The notes below the pieces were generated by a model. It was not told where the DNA came from, did not search any database, and worked only from the letters and a program-made list of their open reading frames with translations. This document shows positions 8,435 to 15,362 of a stretch of 64,000 bases of DNA, piece by piece. Source of the stretch: KACC-23026 sp963829575. Lineage in GTDB: Bacteria; Bacillota; Bacilli; Bacillales; Sporolactobacillaceae. The stretch's first letter is position 1; each line of letters begins with the position of its first letter. Where the stretch lies: the NCBI GenBank assembly GCA_963829575.1, contig CAWHJF010000019.1, positions 124,001-188,000 on the forward strand. The letters are read 5' to 3'. The position numbers were made by a program, and so were the translations under genes.

Positions 8435-9211
8435 ATGATGAGTAGCTTTTTAACTATTTTGATCATTGGCTTAGTTGGATCCATCCTTTCAGGTATGCTT
8501 GGAATAGGAGGCTCCATTATTAAATACCCTTTGTTACTTTATATTCCACCCCTGCTAGGTGTTGCCACATTCACTGCACACCAAGTATCAGGAATCAGTG
8601 CAGTTCAGGTTTTATTTGCGGCAGGCTCCGGCGTCCTCGCCTATCGAAAAGGGGATTACTTACATTGGCGACTGATTACATATATGGGGTCGTCGATATT
8701 AATTGGGAGTTTCATAGGAGCGTTTGGAGCCAACTATTTACCCGATTCTGAAATCAATTTAGTCTATGCGATTCTAGCTACAATAGCCGCTATCATGATG
8801 TTTCTTTCCAACAAAGGCACAGAGGACAAGCCCTTATCACAAATCCATTTCAACCGATGGCTTGCGGTTGGTTTTGCCTTTTTTGTTGGACTATTTTCTG
8901 GAATTGTTGGCGCAGCTGGTGCCTTTATCCTAGTGCCAATCCTGCTTGTTATTCTAAAGATTCCAACCAGAGTCACTATAGCCTCATCTTTAGCCATTAC
9001 GCTTATTTCATCCATTGGAACGACAATAGGGAAGCTTTCAACTGGTGACGTTCTCCTTGCCCCAGCACTTGTCATGGTTTGGGCAAGTTTAGTCGGGGCA
9101 CCACTCGGCGCCCGCTTGGGTAAACGAATGAACACGAAATACCTGCGTCTCATCCTTGCTTTGCTTATTTTAGGAACTAGCCTGAAAATCTGGTCGGATC
9201 TCATCTTCTAA
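8435..9211 (+). CDS. TauE/SafE family sulfite or organosulfur exporter
   Basis: Membrane transporter of 258 residues with about eight hydrophobic segments. It has the two family repeats: GLVGSILSGMLGIGGSIIKYPLLL near the N-terminus (quoted in part) and FVGLFSGIVGAAGAFILVP in the second half. TauE/SafE proteins export sulfite or sulfoacetate, and in staphylococci a tauE gene belongs to the CstR regulon. The start is the first ATG of ATGATG after GGAGG. It is divergent from the TlpA-like gene with a CstR-like site between. The substrate is inferred from the family and context. Confidence 0.9.
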   Translation: MMSSFLTILIIGLVGSILSGMLGIGGSIIKYPLLLYIPPLLGVATFTAHQVSGISAVQVLFAAGSGVLAYRKGDYLHWRLITYMGSSILIGSFIGAFGANYLPDSEINLVYAILATIAAIMMFLSNKGTEDKPLSQIHFNRWLAVGFAFFVGLFSGIVGAAGAFILVPILLVILKIPTRVTIASSLAITLISSIGTTIGKLSTGDVLLAPALVMVWASLVGAPLGARLGKRMNTKYLRLILALLILGTSLKIWSDLIF

Positions 9212-9309
9212 TCGATTAGCGCTTTTCCAAAGATAAGAGGAAGGTTTACTTGTTGGACAAGGTACTAAGGTCATTCATATAAGAATAACTCGATCTTTTG
9301 GGAGACAAT

Positions 9310-9645
9310 TCAACTCAAAAAAGCTTCGGTGATCCGCGTGAGTTTCTCTCGAAGAAGATCGAGGTGCACAATCCGTGCTTCCCGAAGCACTTCTTTTCCA
9401 TCTGCAAATAAAAGTAACACGGGTGCTGTAAATATTAAATAGCGTCCAGCACTATTCTTAACCTCACCTGCATCGACGGTTCCAAATGCCACTCGATCAT
9501 AATCTTTCATAACTTCCTCAACCTGAGGTAGTAAAGCATGGCAGACCATTCAATTATTTGTGAAGAAATAAATGAGACTAAGCTCATGATCATTTCTAAA
9601 CGTGTCAATTTCTTCAATAGAATGTAATCTTTCCAAACTAATCAC
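9310..9645 (-). CDS. Thioredoxin-like protein with in-frame TGA at the first CxxC cysteine (candidate selenoprotein)
   Basis: Read through the TGA at 9550-9552, this frame gives 111 residues, the normal length of a thioredoxin family protein: SLERLHSIEEIDTF, FFTNN, then TGA-M-V-C-HALLP, then a strand ending TAPVLLLFADGKEV with the cis-Pro loop. The TGA takes the place of the first Cys of the CxxC motif, giving UxxC if decoded as selenocysteine. A hairpin with loop GGT begins 17 bases after the TGA. Read conventionally only a 79-residue piece from 9549 would be made, lacking the first strand. The GTG start at 9645 has only a weak ribosome site. A nonsense mutation in a former CxxC thioredoxin is the alternative. 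Confidence 0.6.
9512..9532 (-). promoter_or_regulatory. SECIS-like hairpin in the thioredoxin-like gene
   Basis: On the minus strand ACT-A-CCTCA, loop GGT, TGAGG-A-AGT: 5 bp, one A-A mismatch, then 3 bp. The loop starts 26 bases after the TGA. Bacterial SECIS elements usually place a loop with G among its first two bases 16-37 nt after UGA, which this fits. Only the sequence was inspected; no folding was computed. Confidence 0.45.
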
Positions 9646-9799
9646 ACCCGTTCTAAATTTTATTTAATGCATTCGTTCTCCAACATTATGTGACTCATAG
9701 ACGTCCACCCTAACCACGTATTACATACATGCTTATAAGATCAGACCCGTATCCGACCAACTTATGTTGCGTAAAAAGAGCGAATTCATCCTTTTATAA

Positions 9800-9832
9800 A
9801 AGCCCATTAAGAATCGCGCTCTTAATGGGCTT
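9800..9832 (-). terminator. Terminator after the HesB-like gene
   Basis: A 13-bp perfect stem, AAGCCCATTAAGA with its complement around a 7-base loop, followed on the minus strand by TTTTAT. It lies 12 bases past the HesB-like stop, so the thioredoxin-like gene downstream probably has its own promoter in 9646-9799. Confidence 0.85.
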
Positions 9833-9843
9833 GGACAATGTGG

Positions 9844-10119
9844 TTAACACTTAGATCCAATGGCACTTCTTAAAATAAGGTGTTCCATCCATAAAAACTT
9901 TTGAACATCAATCAAAGCGTCATTGATTAGACCTGCTAGTAGTGAGTCAACTGAGATCTGAATTCCATTGGTTTGTTCAATCTGATCATCTTTTTGAGAG
10001 GGTTCATCCAGAACCACAAGAATTTGTGGACCTCCTCAACCAACTCCCGCAACCTTAACTCTTATACTCGTTTTTTTCTTTTTTTCAAGATAAATCTTTG
10101 CTTTTTCGGAAATGTACAT
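9844..10119 (-). CDS. HesB/IscA-like protein with in-frame TGA at the conserved cysteine (candidate selenoprotein)
   Basis: A 91-residue HesB-like reading frame, MYISEKAKIYL to SAIGSKC, interrupted only by a TGA at 10036-10038 (codon 28). The context is VKVAGVG-TGA-GGPQ; relatives have AGxGCGGP there, and HesB-like proteins with selenocysteine at this position are a known bacterial selenoprotein family. A 5-bp hairpin with loop TGGAT starts 20 bases after the TGA. The ATG has GGAGGG 6 bases upstream, and codon use and length look healthy. It follows the rhodanese gene by 17 bases and ends at a strong terminator. Without recoding only 27 residues would be made. A simple Cys-to-stop mutation is the rival explanation. 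Confidence 0.65.
10001..10015 (-). promoter_or_regulatory. SECIS-like hairpin in the HesB-like gene
   Basis: On the minus strand GGTTC, loop TGGAT, GAACC. The apical loop begins 25 bases after the TGA, nearly the same distance as in the thioredoxin-like gene (26), and has G at its second position. A competing CCACAA/TTGTGG stem is visible closer to the TGA. Confidence 0.45.
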
Positions 10120-10136
10120 GATTTACCCTCCTTTTT

Positions 10137-10499
10137 TTACCAAGCGCTCATTCCGCCCTTGACGTTCGTCACCTGCTCAAATCCCATTTTTGAGAGCATC
10201 TTACTTGCTTGAGTGCTTCTCATTCCACTTTGGCAAATGACCACAACCTCGTTATCTTTTGAGAGTTCATAAGACCTTTTAGATCACGTTTTTAATGGAA
10301 TATTTTTGAATTCACGGATATGATTAGATTTGTATTCACCAGGAGTTCGAACATCAATAAATTGTTTTTTCTTGTCATTGAGTTGAGTCTTTAATTCTGC
10401 AGTGGAAATCGAATGAATGCCTTTTGTTGGAAACATTCGCCTTGTGATGAAAAAAACCACAATAAAAGCAATCAGACCATAAATGAGCCATGTTGGCAT
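10137..10499 (-). pseudogene. Rhodanese-domain sulfurtransferase interrupted by an in-frame TGA
   Basis: Membrane-anchored single-domain rhodanese of 120 codons: an N-terminal hydrophobic helix, then ISTAELK, FIDVRTPGEYKSNHI, and after the stop VVVICQSGMRSTQASKML with the catalytic Cys in CQSGMRS, ending VKGGMSAW. A TGA at 10284-10286 splits it after NIPLKT. From my memory of homologues this position is usually Leu, and a TTA-to-TGA change would explain it, so selenocysteine makes little sense here. Everything else in the frame is intact. It may be a recent nonsense mutation or tolerate readthrough. A CstR-like site lies 57 bases upstream and the HesB-like gene follows by 17 bases. Confidence 0.8.
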
Positions 10500-10555
10500 A
10501 GTAGAACGCTCCCCATTCTTATTAATTAATAACTACTTGTTTAATAAGGGATTAT

Positions 10556-10571
10556 ATACCCATTGAGGTAT
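10556..10571. promoter_or_regulatory. Candidate CstR operator (site 3), rhodanese/HesB promoter
   Basis: ATACCCATTGAGGTAT matches ATACC-N6-GGTAT exactly. It is 57 bases before the rhodanese start. Confidence 0.6.
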
Positions 10572-10783
10572 ATTGTAAACCCTGGTTGAGTTGTCGATAA
10601 CCCCTTAGATGACATAAAAGTGCGAAGTCGCCTTAATATCTACAATATAATGTTGAAAAATAGCCTCACATTATGAATCTCCAACTCTACTCTTTAAAAA
10701 GAATGAGAGATTAATCTATTAATAGAAAGTGGAAAACAAATGATTGCCAAATTTAGTGTTTCTAATTTATAATACGTGCTAAT

Positions 10784-10799
10784 ATACCTGTAAGGGTAT
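10784..10799. promoter_or_regulatory. Candidate CstR operator (site 4), MFS gene promoter
   Basis: ATACCTGTAAGGGTAT follows the same pattern with one mismatch, 89 bases before the MFS start. Together with site 3 it brackets the 388-base divergent intergenic region, which holds no other supported feature. Confidence 0.55.
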
Positions 10800-10887
10800 C
10801 ATTTAAACTTATATAAATTGCACCAATCAATTCGTCCCTAGCCTAGGAGAATAGTTCAGATAAATTATTAGAAAAGTAGGTATTATT

Positions 10888-12186
10888 ATGAAAAAAAAAG
10901 CTGTTAATCCATTTCATTCGCTTGGAATCGATCACCCAGACCCCAAAAAACATTTATATAAGCGTACCTTAATCATTATTGTTATCGCACAGATATTAGG
11001 AGGAGCTGGACTTGCAGCTGGGATTACTGTCGGTGCCTTACTCGCAAAAGATATGTTAGGTACGGATAGTCTAGCTGGACTTCCAATTGCTTTATTCACC
11101 TTAGGGTCAGCCGGCGCTGCCCTACTTGTTGGGACGCTTTCCCAACGCTTTGGACGTCGCATAGGACTTACAGTTGGTTTTTTTGCCGGTGCACTTGGTG
11201 CAGTTGGAGTCATCCTTTCAGCAATCCTAAGTAATGTAATTCTTTTATTTATATCCTTACTTATTTATGGCGCAGGCACAGCCACGAACTTGCAAGCGCG
11301 TTATGCGGGAACGGATTTAGCGACAACAAAGCAACGTGCAACAGCTGTCAGTATCGCATTAGTATCCACTACCTTTGGGGCTGTTGCAGGACCCAATTTA
11401 GTTCATGTAATGGGAAACGTTGCATTATCGATCGGAATGCCCGCCCTAGCAGGACCCTTCATATTAGCCGCTGTTGCCTTTTTATTCGCGGGTTTAGTCC
11501 TTTTTATTTTTCTTCGTCCAGATCCATTATTAATCGCTCAAGCCTTAATTGCAAAAAAAACATTAAATGAGAAAAGTGTAATAGAAGAAGAGGTAACAAC
11601 AGGAAAGGGTATGCGGGGAGTTCGTATTGGAGCAACTGTTATGGTGGTGACTCAGATTATTATGGTTGCAGTCATGACCATGACACCTGTGCATATGGGG
11701 AAACACGGGCACGGTCTAACAGCAGTTGGACTAATTATCGGTTTTCATATCGGTGCCATGTATCTTCCGTCACTTGTAACAGGAGTGCTCGTTGATAAAA
11801 TCGGAAGATATACTATGGCCATTACATCTGGCCTTACCTTACTCCTCTCAGGATTATTAGCTGCTTTTGCCCCACCCCATTCCATAACATTACTTGCCCT
11901 TGCATTAATATTACTAGGTTTAGGATGGAACTTCGGCCTAATTAGTGGGACGGCACTCATTATAGATGCCACCACACCTACAAACCGTGCCAAGATCCAA
12001 GGAAGAGTCGATGTGCTCATCGCTTTGTCAGGAGCAGCTGGTGGCGCTTTATCAGGTATAGTGGTTGCCCACTCTAGTTTTATGGCATTATCACTCGGTA
12101 GTGGTCTATTTTCTCTGATTCTTGTTCCTATAGTTTTAATTGGGCGCGGAAGGACCTCTTATCGAAACAGAGAAGGCTTAGAATAG
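10888..12186 (+). CDS. MFS transporter
   Basis: Major facilitator of 432 residues with twelve predicted membrane segments. The loop 2-3 motif GTLSQRFGRRIGLTVG is present, with the equivalent GVLVDKIGRYTM in the second half. It has a cytosolic N-terminus of about 25 residues and a basic C-terminal tail. It is divergent from the rhodanese gene with two CstR-like operators in between, so it may export a sulfur compound; that substrate is inference from context. The start ATG has a weak ribosome site (AAAAGTAGG). Followed by a strong bidirectional terminator. Confidence 0.9.
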   Translation: MKKKAVNPFHSLGIDHPDPKKHLYKRTLIIIVIAQILGGAGLAAGITVGALLAKDMLGTDSLAGLPIALFTLGSAGAALLVGTLSQRFGRRIGLTVGFFAGALGAVGVILSAILSNVILLFISLLIYGAGTATNLQARYAGTDLATTKQRATAVSIALVSTTFGAVAGPNLVHVMGNVALSIGMPALAGPFILAAVAFLFAGLVLFIFLRPDPLLIAQALIAKKTLNEKSVIEEEVTTGKGMRGVRIGATVMVVTQIIMVAVMTMTPVHMGKHGHGLTAVGLIIGFHIGAMYLPSLVTGVLVDKIGRYTMAITSGLTLLLSGLLAAFAPPHSITLLALALILLGLGWNFGLISGTALIIDATTPTNRAKIQGRVDVLIALSGAAGGALSGIVVAHSSFMALSLGSGLFSLILVPIVLIGRGRTSYRNREGLE

Positions 12187-12314
12187 ATTTGAATCATTTA
12201 ATAGCAAATATAGGCCACCCCATGAAACCTCTTAAGCTATCAATAAAACTTAAATAACTTTGTTCTAATAATCTCATTAAATTAAGTCTTTTCTATAGTT
12301 TGGTACAGAGAAAC

Positions 12315-12348
12315 AAAGGCGCTAATCCTGTATAAGATTAGCGCCTTT
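12315..12348. terminator. Bidirectional terminator
   Basis: A 13-bp stem, AAAGGCGCTAATC with its complement around 8 bases, between the convergent MFS gene and a small membrane protein gene. Confidence 0.8.
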
Positions 12349-12377
12349 GGTGATTCGTGCGTTCTTTGTTACCCTAC

Positions 12378-12536
12378 TTAATTAAACATAGGCAAAATAT
12401 AATGAGCCAAGAACCATAAAACAATAATTAGAATGACGACATAAGCCGTGTACCTAATAAAGGTTGTGGCGATTTGGCTAGGATCTGATTTCTTTTCTTT
12501 TCTTTCATATTCAAAATGTTGATCTTGATCTGACAT
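12378..12536 (-). CDS. Small single-span membrane protein (52 residues)
   Basis: Begins MSDQDQHFEYERKEKK, followed by one membrane helix (about residues 29-47) and a short tail LPMFN. The ATG has GGGAGG 9 bases upstream, and a good terminator follows the stop. I do not recognise a family. The 344 bases between this gene and the UspA gene at 12881 contain nothing I can support. Confidence 0.7.
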   Translation of the reverse strand: MSDQDQHFEYERKEKKSDPSQIATTFIRYTAYVVILIIVLWFLAHYILPMFN

Positions 12537-12880
12537 GAATTTACGCCTCCCTTAATTATTAGACTATTAACTCCGCCGTTAATCTACTTTTCCCGTCGTT
12601 TCATTTTTTAAACCTAATCTTGAGTTGAACGTATTAAATATCATCAGAATAGCAAGCAATGTGACAGTGAGGTTTCATTTGTAATAAAGGCTTAACGTTC
12701 CAAAAGGTTTAGGTGAGGTAGAAATGGTGAATAAACCAATATAGGAGCCAAATCCAAAGAAGTTAGGAGGAAGAATGGCAAAGGAAGTTTGATCTACTAG
12801 AGTTAAGGCTTAAAAGAAACGCTCTCCATGACGAGCCTATAGAGCTAATTATTTAAAATTAGAGGAGTTGATCATTTGCT

Positions 12881-13396
12881 ATGAATGCACTTTTTTCAAA
12901 TATTTTATTGGCTTTTGATGGATCAGACGGAAGTTATGACGCCTTAAAAAGAGCAGAAGGTCTCTCTAAACAGAATAATGCGCATGTAACCGTGGCTTAT
13001 GTAATAGGTCAACATTCAATGGACGCTATTTCTCAAGGAGAACCCCTTAATTCATTACCAGACAACCCTACTTTTTATCAAACGCCAACCAGTGCCGGCG
13101 CAATTCCAATACCAAACATTACAAGTAAATTCAAACAAAAAAATTCCGATGAACAAATACCCGATACGATTCTATCTGATGCAAAAATTAAGCTTTCGAA
13201 TGCTTTACAAAAAGTCGATTATGAACTATTAGAAGGAGACCCCGCCCATGAAATTTGCGAGTATGCCAAGCAAAAGGATATCGATCTAATCGTTATTGGG
13301 AACCGTGGGCTTAGTGGATTTAAAAAATTCGTCATGGGAAGTGTCAGTGAGCACGTCACCAAAAAAGCGCATTGTCCCGTCTTAGTTTGTAAATAG
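12881..13396 (+). CDS. Universal stress protein (UspA family)
   Basis: Single-domain UspA protein of 171 residues. It starts NILLAFDGSDGSYDALKRA and ends with the ATP-binding pattern VIGNRGLSGFKKFVMGSVS (G-x2-G-x9-GS), so it should bind ATP. An unusual insert of about 40 residues (positions 45-85) separates the first strand-helix unit from the rest. Ribosome site AGAGGAG is somewhat far (about 13 bases) from the ATG. It is monocistronic. Confidence 0.92.
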   Translation: MNALFSNILLAFDGSDGSYDALKRAEGLSKQNNAHVTVAYVIGQHSMDAISQGEPLNSLPDNPTFYQTPTSAGAIPIPNITSKFKQKNSDEQIPDTILSDAKIKLSNALQKVDYELLEGDPAHEICEYAKQKDIDLIVIGNRGLSGFKKFVMGSVSEHVTKKAHCPVLVCK

Positions 13397-13462
13397 TTTA
13401 GATTAATGCCTATTATTGATCTCATTATGATCTGAAAAAATCAAAAGAGGCTAACCTCAAAA

Positions 13463-13510
13463 ACCCAAACTAAAAAGAGCTCACATGAATGAGCTCTTTT
13501 TAGTTTGGGT
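13463..13510. terminator. Long bidirectional terminator
   Basis: A 20-bp perfect stem (ACCCAAACTAAAAAGAGCTC and complement) with an 8-base loop between the convergent UspA and TauE genes. Confidence 0.85.
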
Positions 13511-13539
13511 TGTGAATTCAATCAAGCAAACATTCCCCA

Positions 13540-14346
13540 TTATCCTGTACCAAAAGCTAATTTAACGCCGACAATAACTAAAACAACGGCAAGGAGTTGC
13601 ACAATTCTCTTACCCGATATTTTATTAGATAAAAAGGCTCCAAGTTGAGCACCAGCTAAAACGCCAATACCACCCCAAATAACGGCGTTCCAATCCATGT
13701 TACCATGTGTCACATTAATTAAAACGCCGACAATGGAATAAAGAAAAAGCGAAAATACAGAGGTCGCAGTTGCATTATTAGGGGAAACACGAAATAAATA
13801 AATTAATATAGGGACAAGTAGCCAACCACCACCCATTCCAAAATAACTCGAGACGATCCCCATAAAAACCCCTAAAAACACAAGGCCTACTGTTTTAAGA
13901 GGGGTATAGTTAAAGCTTTCCATGTCTTCTGACGTTGCCGCAACTTCTTCACTCGTAGAGTCTACCTTAGACTTTTCCGACGGTAATTTTTTTATGAGTA
14001 AAAAGAGACCCAAGCCAACTAGAAGACACGCAAAAAGGTAATGAAAAAGGGTTGGTGAACTAATCTGTGCAAACCAAAATCCCAGAAAGATCCCTGGAAT
14101 CGCGCTAATGGCTAAGATGAATCCTAACTTATAATAAATACGTTTTTGCCGAGTTAAGCCAATGACACCCGAAGTTGCCGTTAAAAAAACAACAGCAATT
14201 CCCGTTCCGGCCGCTATGTTAGGTGGTAGATTGAGAATAATGAGTAAGGCAGGTACGAAGATTTTCCCTCCACCGGCACCGACCATTATGCCGTAGGTTC
14301 CAGCGATTAGACCTATAACTAATAGCAAGAGACTAATTAACACCAT
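13540..14346 (-). CDS. TauE/SafE family transporter (second copy)
   Basis: Membrane protein of 268 residues with two TauE repeats: GLIAGTYGIMVGAGGGKIFVP and GVFMGIVSSYFGMGGGWLLVP (each shown in part). A charged cytosolic loop of about 30 residues (EKSKVDSTSEEVAATSED) lies between the halves. Likely exporter of sulfite or another small anion. Unlike the copy at 8435, no CstR-like site is visible in front of it. Monocistronic. Confidence 0.88.
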   Translation of the reverse strand: MVLISLLLLVIGLIAGTYGIMVGAGGGKIFVPALLIILNLPPNIAAGTGIAVVFLTATSGVIGLTRQKRIYYKLGFILAISAIPGIFLGFWFAQISSPTLFHYLFACLLVGLGLFLLIKKLPSEKSKVDSTSEEVAATSEDMESFNYTPLKTVGLVFLGVFMGIVSSYFGMGGGWLLVPILIYLFRVSPNNATATSVFSLFLYSIVGVLINVTHGNMDWNAVIWGGIGVLAGAQLGAFLSNKISGKRIVQLLAVVLVIVGVKLAFGTG

Positions 14347-14635
14347 TACTCACCCACCTTTATCTTCTAATTAAACGATAACAGTAGAAAGCACAGAGGT
14401 AAAGACGAATAAATGAATAGCCTATAACAAATTGTTATGGAAACAAACAAGATAAGGAACAATTGACGTTAAACGATACGTTTTAATATAGACCGTATAA
14501 TCAAAAAAACCGACTTTAGAATGAACTGCATCCCAAATGTTAGACATGGTTTTTTTGATTTTGTATGAATCTGTCTTTTCTACTTTAAAATTCATCTGCC
14601 CGTTCTGTTTTTTTATGGGAATCACTGAAGCGACT

Positions 14636-14887
14636 CTATATGACTGTCCCAAAATTCAAAGGTGAAATATCATCAATTTCGTTCATTCTTATTTTTTCAA
14701 CCTTTTTCGTATCATCTATATATATAAGGAGCATGTTCTCTTTTAAGTCGAATTTCAAAAGTCTTCCAACAAACAACTTCCGATCCTTTTTTTCAAAAAC
14801 GGCAATAATTTGCACTAACTTATTTTCAATGATCCACAACTTAATTTTTTCATTAAAATCATCCACATTAATCATCCTCTCTTCCAT
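14636..14887 (-). CDS. Small protein under c-di-GMP riboswitch control, unknown function
   Basis: Up to 83 residues, charged, no membrane segment. Residues 25-75 alternate strands (IIAVFEKKDRKLFVGRLLKF, LLIYIDDTKKVEKIRM) and end NEIDDIS, recalling the YolD-like small beta-barrel family, though I cannot confirm that. The ATG at 14887 falls in the T run of a terminator, so translation may instead start at GTG 14866, which has AGAGG upstream. It is the only gene behind the c-di-GMP-I riboswitch and could be a regulator or adaptor in the motile/sessile switch; that is inference. Confidence 0.6.
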   Translation of the reverse strand: MEERMINVDDFNEKIKLWIIENKLVQIIAVFEKKDRKLFVGRLLKFDLKENMLLIYIDDTKKVEKIRMNEIDDISPLNFGTVI

Positions 14888-14896
14888 AAAAATAAA

Positions 14897-14917
14897 TAGC
14901 CCACCAAAGATGGACTA
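14897..14917 (-). terminator. Expression-platform terminator of the c-di-GMP riboswitch
   Basis: TAGTCCA pairs with TGGGCTA (one G-U), followed on the minus strand by TTTATTTTT, directly before the 83-codon gene. It is placed to act as the riboswitch-controlled terminator. Confidence 0.7.
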
Positions 14918-14943
14918 TCAGGAAATGGACTGATCCAACTTCT

Positions 14944-15022
14944 TCGGCAACTTGGCGACCATAGTTAACACCTTAGGTCCATAGCTTTGCGTCCCTACCT
15001 TTCGATAGGTTTGCTAGTATCG
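14944..15022 (-). promoter_or_regulatory. Cyclic di-GMP-I (GEMM) riboswitch
   Basis: Read on the minus strand the aptamer shows the GEMM-I core almost base for base: AGCAAACC, a stem closed by a GAAA loop, GGGACGCAAAGC, ATGGACCTAAG as tetraloop receptor side, and GGTCGCCAAGTTGCC closing P1. It is followed about 25 bases later by a terminator and the small gene at 14636-14887. The remaining stretch 15023-15362 holds no supported feature besides the upstream region of the permease. Confidence 0.93.
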
Positions 15023-15362
15023 GAATGTTTTATTATATGGAGTTCATTACTGCTAATTTTCAAGTTAGAATTTCTTCATATCTTAATAATACCTTAAAAT
15101 TGTCTAATAACAATACAAGTAATTTCTGCCAAATTTTAAATCCTACAAATATAGATGGTCGGTACGGTTTTGCGTTGACCTATAATTTGATTTGAATCCA
15201 TGTTAAAAAAATGAATCATTTACTTATCGATCACAAACACTAAACAATGATCCATTTGGCTACATAGCGTTCAAGGATAGGCTTTTAGAATGAAAAACGC
15301 GTTGGGTCTACTATAAGCTTTAAGGTATCTTGATGCCCATTCAAACGAAAGGAGATGATGAA

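Noticed and set aside
10284..10286. Rhodanese TGA as a third selenocysteine codon
   Set aside because: The position is not a cysteine in the family, the catalytic Cys is present further on, and the sequence after the TGA forms only a weak stem with a 12-base loop lacking early G.
14422..14652. 76-codon minus-strand frame after the riboswitch-controlled gene
   Set aside because: It begins with TTG inside the preceding gene, has no ribosome site and no protein-like pattern; an overlapping small gene cannot be excluded but is not supported.
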